Below are positions 45,215 to 53,381 of a stretch of 64,000 bases of DNA, piece after piece; position 1 is the stretch's first letter, and each line of letters opens with the position of its first letter. The notes below the pieces were generated by a model. That model saw nothing but the letters and a program-made list of their open reading frames with translations, was not told the DNA's origin and made no database searches. This stretch comes from an uncultured Lachnospiraceae bacterium (GTDB lineage Bacteria > Bacillota > Clostridia > Lachnospirales > Lachnospiraceae). The translations under genes and the position numbers were made by a program. Where the stretch lies: contig CANQMR010000002.1 of the NCBI GenBank assembly GCA_947625015.1, positions 1-64,000 of the forward strand. Direction: 5' to 3'.

Positions 45215-46471
45215 CTATTTTGGAATGGTATAAGTACGGTAATACTTGTTCTTGTACTTGTCTTTTCCGTAAAACTTTACCGTTTTCCCGGCTTTGATTT
45301 TCTTTTTCAGATTAATGGTGGCTTTTTTCTTTTTTGCCTTAAATTTGTAGGTCTTACCCATTGTCTTTACCGTACCGGATTTAATCATGCCACAGTTAAA
45401 TGACAGTTTCTTTGTGCCGATATCATCCTTGGTCACAACAAAGGCATGAGTGCCGTTGTTCTTGTTACAACCTTCAATGGAAAGTGTTCTGGTAGAATTA
45501 TAATAAAAAGTATTTTTCTTCAGTGTAATACCGCTGCACTGTTTAATTATAGCGCCATAGGAGTAGCGTTTAAAGGTATTATTGGTAACGCTGGAGTTCT
45601 TAGCGCCCAGAAGAAATAATCCGAGAACGCATTTTCCCTGGTTGGCGGCTGAACTGCGCTTTATTGTGTTGTTGCGGATAGTTAAGTTGGAGACTTCATA
45701 GCCTTTCAGCGTATGATGCACGCCAATGCCCCGGGGATAATCAATAATCGTATTTTTCTCAATGACAATATTTTTGCAGGTGGTCTTGTCCAGTATGAAC
45801 CCGGGCGTCCAGATGCCGCTTCCATCCTTGTAGCATACATCTAACTGAATGGCCTCTGCGGTAAATTTATCAGGTCTATAGCGAAATCCGGTTATTGTGC
45901 AATTCCGTATTGCACTGTCTTTTACGCCGGCATATTCGATGGCATGGGAACCGTAACAGTTTTTGATTGTTGCATTTTGAATCGTAATATTACGGGCGTG
46001 ACCGATATAAATGAGGTCGCCGACTGCATCCGCTTCCTCTAAATCACCGCCGTCCCAGGTGCCGCCGGTAATGGTGATATCATGGGACAGATCATAGCCT
46101 CCGACGGAGTTTGCGTAATATTCCCAGTCTGTATTTAGAAGCAGAGCGCCGTCATATTCAGCAGTCATCCTGTAAATCACTGCATTTGGACTTAATTGCA
46201 GTGTAGTATTGGAATGAATGAACAGGGTGTCGTCTAAGTAATAGGTCCCGTCGGGGATATTGATCACAGTCATGTCGGTCTCTGTTGCCATGTCCAGAAG
46301 GGCCTGAATTGCGTCAACGTCTGAAACGGTGTCATATCCGTTAGCGCCGTAATTTGTGACATCATAGATGCGGGTCTCCGCATGAATTATATTGCCGGGC
46401 AGCAAAAGGAATATGAAGACCAGTGAAATATATAATATAGGTCTTATCGTAATTGTGTTAAATGGTTTCAT
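45215..46471 (-). CDS. Secreted right-handed parallel beta-helix protein
   Basis: 418 residues. Signal peptide (ILYISLVFIFLLLPGNIIHA). It opens YDVTNYGANGYDTVSD with DAIQALLDMA, the usual entry of pectate-lyase-like beta-helices. Many turns follow with N-I-T-I-x-N repeats (ITITGGTWDGGD, NITIQNATIKNC, NLTIRNNTIKRS, SSVTNNTFKRYS, GITLKKNTFYYN). A Lys-rich C-terminal tail resembles that of other secreted proteins in this window. It probably binds or cleaves an acidic polysaccharide; no catalytic residues can be assigned. ATG 46469-46471 is chosen because AAAGGAG lies 11 nt upstream. Lone minus-strand gene in a plus-strand region. Confidence 0.85.
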   Translation of the reverse strand: MKPFNTITIRPILYISLVFIFLLLPGNIIHAETRIYDVTNYGANGYDTVSDVDAIQALLDMATETDMTVINIPDGTYYLDDTLFIHSNTTLQLSPNAVIYRMTAEYDGALLLNTDWEYYANSVGGYDLSHDITITGGTWDGGDLEEADAVGDLIYIGHARNITIQNATIKNCYGSHAIEYAGVKDSAIRNCTITGFRYRPDKFTAEAIQLDVCYKDGSGIWTPGFILDKTTCKNIVIEKNTIIDYPRGIGVHHTLKGYEVSNLTIRNNTIKRSSAANQGKCVLGLFLLGAKNSSVTNNTFKRYSYGAIIKQCSGITLKKNTFYYNSTRTLSIEGCNKNNGTHAFVVTKDDIGTKKLSFNCGMIKSGTVKTMGKTYKFKAKKKKATINLKKKIKAGKTVKFYGKDKYKNKYYRTYTIPK

Positions 46472-46615
46472 AAATTGTTTGTCTCCTTTCAATGCATATA
46501 AAGTTTAATCTGAATTTTGAACATATAATTTGAAAATCATGTGTAATTCAAGAATTATCATAGCATAAACGGGAAAAAATGTAAATTAATAGATGAGCCA
46601 GGCAGCAGATGGCAC

Positions 46616-46644
46616 TTGTTTTTGCCCTGATTTAAGGATATAAT
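46616..46644 (+). promoter_or_regulatory. Promoter of the GT2 gene at 46687
   Basis: TTGTTT (46616-46621), 17-nt spacer, TATAAT (46639-46644). Confidence 0.65.
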
Positions 46645-46686
46645 ATGGTGCGGAAATATTTTTAGGAATAAATAAAAGGCGAAATA

Positions 46687-47430
46687 ATGAATGAAATAAT
46701 GGTTTCGGTAATCATGCCGGCATACAACTGTGACAAATATATCGGTGACGCCATAGCGTCTGTACTGATTCAGTCGGTTCCGCTGGAACTTATTGTTATA
46801 GACGATAATTCCGGCGATGGTACGGCTGACCGGATTAAATCTTTTTTACAGGATGAACGGGTTATCTATGTACGTAACCAGCGTAATCTGGGCGTGGCAG
46901 AAAGCAGGAATAAGGGAATTGAGATGGCCAGAGGCAAGTATATTGCTTTTTTGGATGCGGATGATTACTGGACGGAGGATAAGCTCCTCAAACAGACTGC
47001 ACTGATGGAGGAGCAACAGGCAGTGCTGTCATCTACCGGACGGGAATTGATGGATAAGGAAGGCAATTTATCCGGTAAAATAATTGGAATCAAAGAAAGG
47101 ATCAGTTATAAAGAACTGCTTAAAGGCAATGTACTGAATACCTCAGGCGTTATGGTGCTGACCCAGGTAGCTAAGAGATATCCGATGGAGCAGGAGCAGC
47201 TTCATGAGGATTATATCATGTGGCTCTCGATTTTAAAAGATTATGATGCGGCTTATGGCATTGACGAGCCTTTGCTGAAATACCGGGTAATGAAAGGCAG
47301 CAAATCTGCCAATAAGCTGAAATCCGCAATGATGACTTTCGGCGTATACCGCCACATGGGACTGAATATCGTGCAGTCCGTTTATTATTTTTGTTTCTAC
47401 GCAGTGAGGGGATTTTTAAAATATTTTTAA
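46687..47430 (+). CDS. Family 2 glycosyltransferase, small
   Basis: 247 residues. VSVIMPAYNCDKYIGDAIAS at the start, IVIDDNSGDGTADR near 36, RNLGVAESRNKGIEMARGKY near 61 and the metal-binding FLDADDYWTEDKL near 86. Similar to capsule GT2 enzymes of the CpsO/teichuronic type. It has its own promoter and is separated from the main cluster by the minus-strand beta-helix gene, so it may be a separate addition to the glycan repertoire. Confidence 0.88.
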   Translation: MNEIMVSVIMPAYNCDKYIGDAIASVLIQSVPLELIVIDDNSGDGTADRIKSFLQDERVIYVRNQRNLGVAESRNKGIEMARGKYIAFLDADDYWTEDKLLKQTALMEEQQAVLSSTGRELMDKEGNLSGKIIGIKERISYKELLKGNVLNTSGVMVLTQVAKRYPMEQEQLHEDYIMWLSILKDYDAAYGIDEPLLKYRVMKGSKSANKLKSAMMTFGVYRHMGLNIVQSVYYFCFYAVRGFLKYF

Positions 47431-47462
47431 GAAAATATTATGGATTTATCTGGAAACTTATA

Positions 47463-47491
47463 TTGTAAAACAGGTGTTTAAGTGATATAAT
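47463..47491 (+). promoter_or_regulatory. Promoter of glmS
   Basis: TTGTAA (47463-47468), 17-nt spacer, TATAAT (47486-47491). The leader to the start codon is about 40 nt, too short for a glmS ribozyme. Confidence 0.7.
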
Positions 47492-47537
47492 CTTGATGAC
47501 TTTGTAATTTTGGTACAGAGAACAAGGAGGACAGAAT

Positions 47538-49364
47538 ATGTGTGGCATTGTCGGATATATTGGCAAGGAGCAGGCAGCTCCGATTTTGCTTGATGGGTTG
47601 GCAAAGCTGGAATACAGAGGATACGATTCGGCGGGATTAGCTGTTTTTGACGGGAAAGATATTGAAGTGGTCAAAGCAAAGGGAAGATTACAGGCTTTGC
47701 GGGATTTGACAGGTGATGGAAAGGCAGTGTCCGGAACTCTTGGAATAGGGCATACCAGGTGGGCTACGCATGGGGAACCTTCCGTCTCTAACGCGCATCC
47801 GCATTTTAACCAGAAGAAGACAATTGCTGTAGTACACAACGGAATCATAGAGAATTACCAGATGTTGAAAGAGAAACTGGTCGCTAAGGGATACGCCTTT
47901 ATCTCTGATACGGATACAGAGGTAGTAGCGCATTTGCTGGACTATTATTATGATGGCAATCCGCTGCATGCGGTAGAGAAGGTTATGCATCGTGTGCAGG
48001 GCTCCTACGCATTGGGGATTTTATTTAAGGAATATCCGGATCGGATGTATGCAGTGCGCAAGGATTCTCCACTGATTGTAGGCGCTTCGGCGGAGGGGAA
48101 CTTTATTGCTTCAGATGTGCCGGCAATCCTCAAATATACAAGAGAGGTATATTTTATAGAGAATCGTGAGATCTGTGAATTGTCAGAGGACGGAATTGCT
48201 TTTTATAATGAAGATATGGAAGCAATTACCAAGGAGACAAGGACGATTGAATGGGATGTAGAAGCGGCGGAAAAAGGCGGCTATGAGCATTTTATGCTGA
48301 AGGAGATTTATGAACAGCCTAAGGCGGTGCTTGATACCATTAGTCCAAGAATCCAGGGAGACAGAATTGTTTTAGATGAGATTAATATGACCAGAGAAGA
48401 GATTGAGCAGCTTCGGCGGATTTATATTATCGGCTGCGGATCTGCATATCATGTAGGCGTTACGGGTAAATATGTTATTGAGAACTTAACCAGGATTCCG
48501 GTGGAGGTAGATTTAGCGTCGGAGTTTCGCTATCGCAATCCCATTCTTGAGGAAAATTCCATGGTCATGATTATCAGCCAGTCAGGGGAGACGGCAGATT
48601 CCCTGGCCGCGTTGCGGAAGGCACAGGAGATGGGCGTCAAAGTATTAGGCGTGGTCAACGTAGTGGGTTCCACTATTGCAAGAGAAGCAGATAATGTGTT
48701 ATATACGTGGGCGGGGCCGGAGATTTCGGTTGCTACGACTAAAGCGTACAGCACCCAGTTAGCGGCGATTTATCTGCTGGCGATAATGTTCGGGGATATC
48801 CGGGGAACGATTTCCGGTGAAGAATATGCTCAGCTGTTGCAGGAACTTGAAAGTTTGCCGGATAAGATACAGGAGATTTTGGGAGATAAGGAGCGGATTC
48901 AGTGGTTTGCCAGCAAATATGCTTCTTCTCAGGATGTATTTTTCCTGGGAAGGGGAGTCGATTATGCCACTTCGCTGGAAGGTTCGCTGAAGCTGAAAGA
49001 GATTTCCTATATTCATTCCGAGGCCTATGCGGCTGGCGAATTAAAGCATGGAACGATTTCCCTGATTGAGGATGGAGTGCTGACTGTGGCAGTTGTGACA
49101 CAGCCGGATTTATATGAGAAGATGATCAGCAATATTGTTGAGGTGCGGACGCGAGGCGGTTATATCTTCACCTTGACCAACAAGGGGAATTGCGTTATGG
49201 AAGACACTTCAGATTTTGTTGTGTATATCCCGAAGACGCATCCATGCCTGACGCCGTCTCTGGCAGTAATTCCGCTGCAATTGTTTGGTTACTACGTTTC
49301 TGTTGCAAAAGGTTTGGATGTAGATAAGCCGAGAAACCTTGCAAAGTCAGTTACAGTAGAGTAA
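47538..49364 (+). CDS. glmS: Glutamine-fructose-6-phosphate aminotransferase
   Basis: 608 residues. The N-terminal glutaminase domain begins MCGIVGYIG with the Cys nucleophile at position 2, and has GHTRWATHGEPSVSNAHPH near 75. The isomerase domain has two SIS repeats (IIGCGSAYHVGVTGKY near 299; SQSGETADSLAALRKAQ near 347), and the end PRNLAKSVTVE is typical. It makes glucosamine-6-P for GlmM. AAGGAGGACAG lies before ATG 47538. Confidence 0.97.
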   Translation: MCGIVGYIGKEQAAPILLDGLAKLEYRGYDSAGLAVFDGKDIEVVKAKGRLQALRDLTGDGKAVSGTLGIGHTRWATHGEPSVSNAHPHFNQKKTIAVVHNGIIENYQMLKEKLVAKGYAFISDTDTEVVAHLLDYYYDGNPLHAVEKVMHRVQGSYALGILFKEYPDRMYAVRKDSPLIVGASAEGNFIASDVPAILKYTREVYFIENREICELSEDGIAFYNEDMEAITKETRTIEWDVEAAEKGGYEHFMLKEIYEQPKAVLDTISPRIQGDRIVLDEINMTREEIEQLRRIYIIGCGSAYHVGVTGKYVIENLTRIPVEVDLASEFRYRNPILEENSMVMIISQSGETADSLAALRKAQEMGVKVLGVVNVVGSTIAREADNVLYTWAGPEISVATTKAYSTQLAAIYLLAIMFGDIRGTISGEEYAQLLQELESLPDKIQEILGDKERIQWFASKYASSQDVFFLGRGVDYATSLEGSLKLKEISYIHSEAYAAGELKHGTISLIEDGVLTVAVVTQPDLYEKMISNIVEVRTRGGYIFTLTNKGNCVMEDTSDFVVYIPKTHPCLTPSLAVIPLQLFGYYVSVAKGLDVDKPRNLAKSVTVE

Positions 49365-49391
49365 ATATGAAAACTAGGAGGATTTGATTTC

Positions 49392-50522
49392 ATGAGTAAA
49401 TCACGCAGGAAGAAGAGTACGAATAAGCGACTGGGGCTGATTTTGTTTTTAGAGATAATTATATTTGCCGGTCTGGTCGGCGGATATATATGGTATTATG
49501 TTAACCATGCTTTGGATTTAATTGTTGCCGACGAGACGCCAAAGGAAGAGATAGATGTCAGTGATGCAGTTACCGATACAATGGAAGAGAAATATAAGAC
49601 GATTGTTCTGTTTGGTTTGGATACCCGGGATAAGGTAGACATGACCAAGGAAGGAATGGCGCATAGTGATGCGGTCATTATTGCCAGTATTAACAATGAT
49701 ACCCATGAGGTTAAGCTGGTTTCCGTATACAGGGATTGTTTCTTGGAGATAACCAAGGCAGATTCCTCTCCCTCCACACAGAAATTTACCCACGCCTATT
49801 TCCTTGGGGGACCGATTTGCGCAGTGGAGACGCTGAATAAGAATCTGGATTTGAATATTACGGACTATGTCTCTGTGGATTTTAAGGCGCTTGCCAACGC
49901 CATTGACGCATTAGGCGGCGTTACCATTGATGTAAAGAGTAGTGAACTTAATAATCTGAATAAGAATCTACAGGAGCAGGTGGCGGTAACGGGTATTTCT
50001 TCCGACGGCGTGTGGTCTGCGGGAGAACAGACCCTGAATGGAACCCAGGCGACTGCTTATGCCAGAATCCGGAAAGTGGGTAACGGGGACTTTGAGAGAA
50101 CCCAGCGGCAGAGGGCGGTAATTTCCGCCATGGTGGAAAAGGCTAAAAAGTCGGATCTTGGAACAATTACAGAGTTGATTAATACCATTTTTCCACAGAT
50201 TGCTACCAATATGACAAAATCCCAGATCATAGATCTGGCCAAAGACGTCTTTGATTATGAGTTGGGTGATAATATTGGATTTCCGCTGGCTAATGAGACG
50301 CCAACGCTGGGCGCAAAGGGAAGTGTTGTGGTTCCCTGTAATTTGGTCAGCAATGTGAAGCATCTGCATGAGTTTTTGTATCCGGAGGATACCGGCTATA
50401 CGCCGTCTGACGAGGTTCAGCGCATTAGTGCGGATATTACGTCGGAGACCGGTTACGGGGATGAATTTACTGAGGATAAATCAACAGAAGAGCCGACGCA
50501 GACCAATACGCCGAGTGATTAG
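49392..50522 (+). CDS. LytR-CpsA-Psr (LCP) family wall-polymer ligase
   Basis: 376 residues. Basic N-terminus, one transmembrane helix (about 15-38) and an extracellular LCP domain. The domain shows VLFGLDTRDKVDMTKEGMAH near residue 72, SDAVIIASINNDTHEVKLVS near 93, and the Arg pair in AYARIRKVGNGDFERTQRQR near 222. LCP enzymes transfer undecaprenyl-linked wall teichoic acid or capsule to peptidoglycan. This fits the TagGH/TarIJ cluster. A Thr/Glu-rich tail ends the protein. AGGAGG precedes ATG 49392. Confidence 0.93.
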   Translation: MSKSRRKKSTNKRLGLILFLEIIIFAGLVGGYIWYYVNHALDLIVADETPKEEIDVSDAVTDTMEEKYKTIVLFGLDTRDKVDMTKEGMAHSDAVIIASINNDTHEVKLVSVYRDCFLEITKADSSPSTQKFTHAYFLGGPICAVETLNKNLDLNITDYVSVDFKALANAIDALGGVTIDVKSSELNNLNKNLQEQVAVTGISSDGVWSAGEQTLNGTQATAYARIRKVGNGDFERTQRQRAVISAMVEKAKKSDLGTITELINTIFPQIATNMTKSQIIDLAKDVFDYELGDNIGFPLANETPTLGAKGSVVVPCNLVSNVKHLHEFLYPEDTGYTPSDEVQRISADITSETGYGDEFTEDKSTEEPTQTNTPSD

Positions 50523-50533
50523 GAGAGGGAATC

Positions 50534-51850
50534 ATGATGAGGATGAAAAAGATTGCGCTATTAATGTTGGGGCTTTTGCTGTTCTTTGGCAAACTGCCGG
50601 TTCAGGCAGCAACGGCAGTGGAACAGAATGGGGCGCTTAAGGTAGAAGGTACCAAGCTGGTAAGCAGTAAGACCGGGAAACCGGTTCAGCTTCGGGGCGT
50701 CAGCACCCATGGGATTAACTGGGATGTAGGTTATCCCTATGTTTCAAAGGCAGCTTTTAAAACCCTGCGGGATAAATATTCCGTTAATGCAGTGCGGCTG
50801 GCTATGTACACAGTGGAGTATTATGGATATTGTGATAAAGGAAGCGCCGGTGAGAAGCAGAGCCAGGTTCAGACAGTGTTGAAGCAGCGCATTGACACCG
50901 GCGTTCAGGCGGCTAAAGATCTCGGTATGTATGTGATTATTGACTGGCATATATTAAGTGATCAGACACCGTTGAAATATCAGGAAGAGGCCAAGACATT
51001 TTTTCAGGAGATTTCTGCAAAATATGCATCCTATGATAATGTGATGTATGAGATTTGTAACGAACCCAATGGCAGTACCAGTTGGGAGGAGATTAAAAAA
51101 TATGCCAATACAGTAATACCTGTAATTCGTGCAAATGATGGGGATGCGGTAATTATTGTGGGAACGCCGACATGGTCTCAGGATGTGGATGTGGCATCAA
51201 AGTCTCCCCTGACTTATGATAACATTATGTATACCCTGCATTTTTATGCCGCTACCCATAAGGACGCCTATCGGGATAAGCTGCGAACGGCTTTGGACAA
51301 CGGGCTTCCGGTTATGGTAACAGAGTACGGCGTATCGGAAGCCAGCGGCGCGGGCGCGATTAATACAACAGAGGCAAAGAAATGGCTGGATTTGCTGGAC
51401 CAGAATAATATCGGTTATTTTGCCTGGAGCCTAAGCAATAAGGCCGAGAGCGCCTCTTTGTTGAAAGCAGGAACCCAAAAAACAAGCGGTTGGAAGGCTG
51501 CGGATTTGTCCAAGGCAGGAAAATGGGTATTCAACCAGTATAATGCCAGAAGCGGCAAGCCCGTCAAACCGGATAAAGTCAAATCGCTTAAGGTTAAAAA
51601 CCTGAGCGGAAGGAAACTCAAGATTACATTTAAAAAGGCCGACAACGCTACCGGTTATCAGATTTGTTATGCAACCAACAACAAATTTAAAAAATCGGTA
51701 GTCAAAAAGACAAAGAAAACTTCTTATACACTGAAGAAATTAAAAAAAGGCAAGACATATTATGTAAAAGTCCGGGCATACCATACGAAAAATGGAAGGA
51801 ACAGTTATGGCGCCTATAGTGCCGTATGTCGCGTTAAGGTGAAAAAGTAA
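50534..51850 (+). CDS. Secreted GH5 glycosidase with C-terminal Fn3 domain
   Basis: 438 residues. Signal peptide (1-26). The family 5 barrel shows LRGVSTHGINWDVGYPYVSK near residue 52, NAVRLAMYTVEYYG, and IIDWHILSD near 136. The acid/base Glu lies in CNEPNGSTSW near 176 and the nucleophile Glu in VTEYGVSEASG near 262. A Lys-rich fibronectin type III domain follows (about 350-438). Endoglucanase-like, with the substrate perhaps a beta-glucan. Its position between an LCP ligase and an L,D-transpeptidase also allows a role in modifying the cell's own surface glycan. AGGAGAGG precedes ATG 50534. Confidence 0.92.
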   Translation: MMRMKKIALLMLGLLLFFGKLPVQAATAVEQNGALKVEGTKLVSSKTGKPVQLRGVSTHGINWDVGYPYVSKAAFKTLRDKYSVNAVRLAMYTVEYYGYCDKGSAGEKQSQVQTVLKQRIDTGVQAAKDLGMYVIIDWHILSDQTPLKYQEEAKTFFQEISAKYASYDNVMYEICNEPNGSTSWEEIKKYANTVIPVIRANDGDAVIIVGTPTWSQDVDVASKSPLTYDNIMYTLHFYAATHKDAYRDKLRTALDNGLPVMVTEYGVSEASGAGAINTTEAKKWLDLLDQNNIGYFAWSLSNKAESASLLKAGTQKTSGWKAADLSKAGKWVFNQYNARSGKPVKPDKVKSLKVKNLSGRKLKITFKKADNATGYQICYATNNKFKKSVVKKTKKTSYTLKKLKKGKTYYVKVRAYHTKNGRNSYGAYSAVCRVKVKK

Positions 51851-51879
51851 TCAAAGCAGTTAAGAATGGAGAGTGTGTG

Positions 51880-53001
51880 ATGAACAGGAGACGTCTATTC
51901 AAAGTAGTGGCAAGTTGTATGATTGTGTTATGCGGGGTCCTATCCATGGGAAGACAGCCGGTAATGGCGACGGTTATCGATGCGCAGCCGGATAACAGCC
52001 AGCCGGATACTAATTCGCCGTCAGCCAGCGAGACGGATTTCCCTGACGGCTGGACAGATAAACATACCAGTTATTATGTATCCGGGAAAAAGCTGACCGG
52101 TATTCAAAGTATTGAAGGTAAGCTGTATTATTTTGATGAGCAGGGTTATCTTTATAAAAAGCATGGAAAGACTACCTTAGCAGGCAAGACTTATTATTTT
52201 GATAATGCGGATTATTCCCTGAAGACCGGAGCGGTTAAGATAAATAAAGCATATTATTATTTTCGAAAGACCACCGGTGAAATGTATAAAGGTACAGGGA
52301 TTGAAAAGGTTGATGGACAATATTACCAGTTCACCGCAAACGGCAAATTGAAGTCCGGCTGGTACCGGGACGCTAAGAATAAACGGTACTATTTTGACGA
52401 GACAAGTTTTGCGGCAAAGACGGGCTGGAATTATGTTGGAAAGTACAAATACTATTTCAACCAGAATGGACAGCTTTCTCAGGATGTGCGGAAAAAGCTG
52501 ACAAAGAAACAGAAAAAATCTTATTTTATTAAGGTGAACAGAACGGCCAGCTGTGTTACGGTATATGCCAAGGATGGGAAAAAGGGATATACAATTCCGG
52601 TTATTGCCTTTGTCTGTTCGGCGGGCAAGGGAACGCCTACCGGTAAGTTTAAAATACGGGACAAGCTGCGCTGGCATGAATTAATGGGTCCCTGCTGGGG
52701 ACAGTGGTGTGAGCATTTGACAGATGACATCCTGTTTCATTCCGTATACTACAATGCAAAGAATGATAACCGTTCTCTGGATGTAAGCGCATATAACAAA
52801 TTGGGAACGATGGCTTCCCATGGCTGCGTCCGGTTAAGGGCAGGGGATGCAAAGTGGATTTATGATAATTGTAAGGTGGGTACACAGGTTGAAATCTATA
52901 ACGATAAGAAAAATCCGGGCCCCTTTGATAAACCTAAGGCAAAAAAATTAAGCAAGTCACAGAAATGGGATCCGACAGATCCGACAATTAAAAAGAAATA
53001 G
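51880..53001 (+). CDS. Secreted L,D-transpeptidase (YkuD) with wall-binding repeats
   Basis: 373 residues. Signal peptide (about 1-30). Around five aromatic/Gly cell-wall-binding repeats follow (GIQSIEGKLYYFDEQGYLYK, TLAGKTYYFDNADYSLKTGA and similar). A C-terminal YkuD domain has HSVYYNAK near 288 and the catalytic SHGCVRLRAGDAKWIYDN near 313. It forms 3-3 peptidoglycan cross-links or attaches polymers. GTG 51877 precedes ATG 51880, which has better spacing from GGAGAG. Same wall-binding repeat type as the GH25 lysozyme at 28.6 kb. Confidence 0.92.
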   Translation: MNRRRLFKVVASCMIVLCGVLSMGRQPVMATVIDAQPDNSQPDTNSPSASETDFPDGWTDKHTSYYVSGKKLTGIQSIEGKLYYFDEQGYLYKKHGKTTLAGKTYYFDNADYSLKTGAVKINKAYYYFRKTTGEMYKGTGIEKVDGQYYQFTANGKLKSGWYRDAKNKRYYFDETSFAAKTGWNYVGKYKYYFNQNGQLSQDVRKKLTKKQKKSYFIKVNRTASCVTVYAKDGKKGYTIPVIAFVCSAGKGTPTGKFKIRDKLRWHELMGPCWGQWCEHLTDDILFHSVYYNAKNDNRSLDVSAYNKLGTMASHGCVRLRAGDAKWIYDNCKVGTQVEIYNDKKNPGPFDKPKAKKLSKSQKWDPTDPTIKKK

Positions 53002-53013
53002 ATATATAAGAGG

Positions 53014-53050
53014 AAATCTCCGTTTGTTTTATAGGCGGAGATTTTTTTTT
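53014..53050 (+). terminator. Rho-independent terminator
   Basis: AAATCTCCG (53014-53022) pairs with CGGAGATTT (53036-53044), followed by T6. It ends the LCP-GH5-L,D-transpeptidase transcript. Confidence 0.9.
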
Positions 53051-53381
53051 GCAGGATTTTGTACATAAAGGTTGATGCAGGGAATGTCTGAAAAAGAATA
53101 TCTAAAAAATTTCCGTTTATCCTTTTGAAAAGTCTGACAATTAATGAAATAAAATATATAAGTCTGAATATTTGAAAATAATTCGCATTTATTCTATTTA
53201 CAAAATCCGGATTATCCTGTATTATAACTTGAGTGTAAATATCTGATGTAGAATTTATAATGTATAAGTTATAATCAAACGATAAGTTTCTGATAATCAG
53301 ATTCGGATTATCGGTTCTGCCGATATTTGCAGGCCATCGCAATGATTGAATCAAGAATATAGGTGAGAAAGGAAGAGGGCA
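53051..53381 (+). other. AT-rich leader region of gltB
   Basis: No gene is seen in this 330-nt gap. A promoter candidate lies at 53197-53225. Its roughly 150-nt leader contains the inverted repeat CGATAA (53280-53285) / TTATCG (53308-53313) and two similar CGGATTATC words (near 53208 and 53304). These could be operator sites for a nitrogen regulator; none is identified. Confidence 0.4.
53197..53225 (+). promoter_or_regulatory. Candidate promoter of gltBD
   Basis: TTTACA (53197-53202), 17-nt spacer, TATTAT (53220-53225). Confidence 0.5.

Noticed and set aside
47431-47537. glmS ribozyme upstream of glmS
   Set aside because: A good promoter leaves only about a 40-nt leader, and the ribozyme core is not seen.
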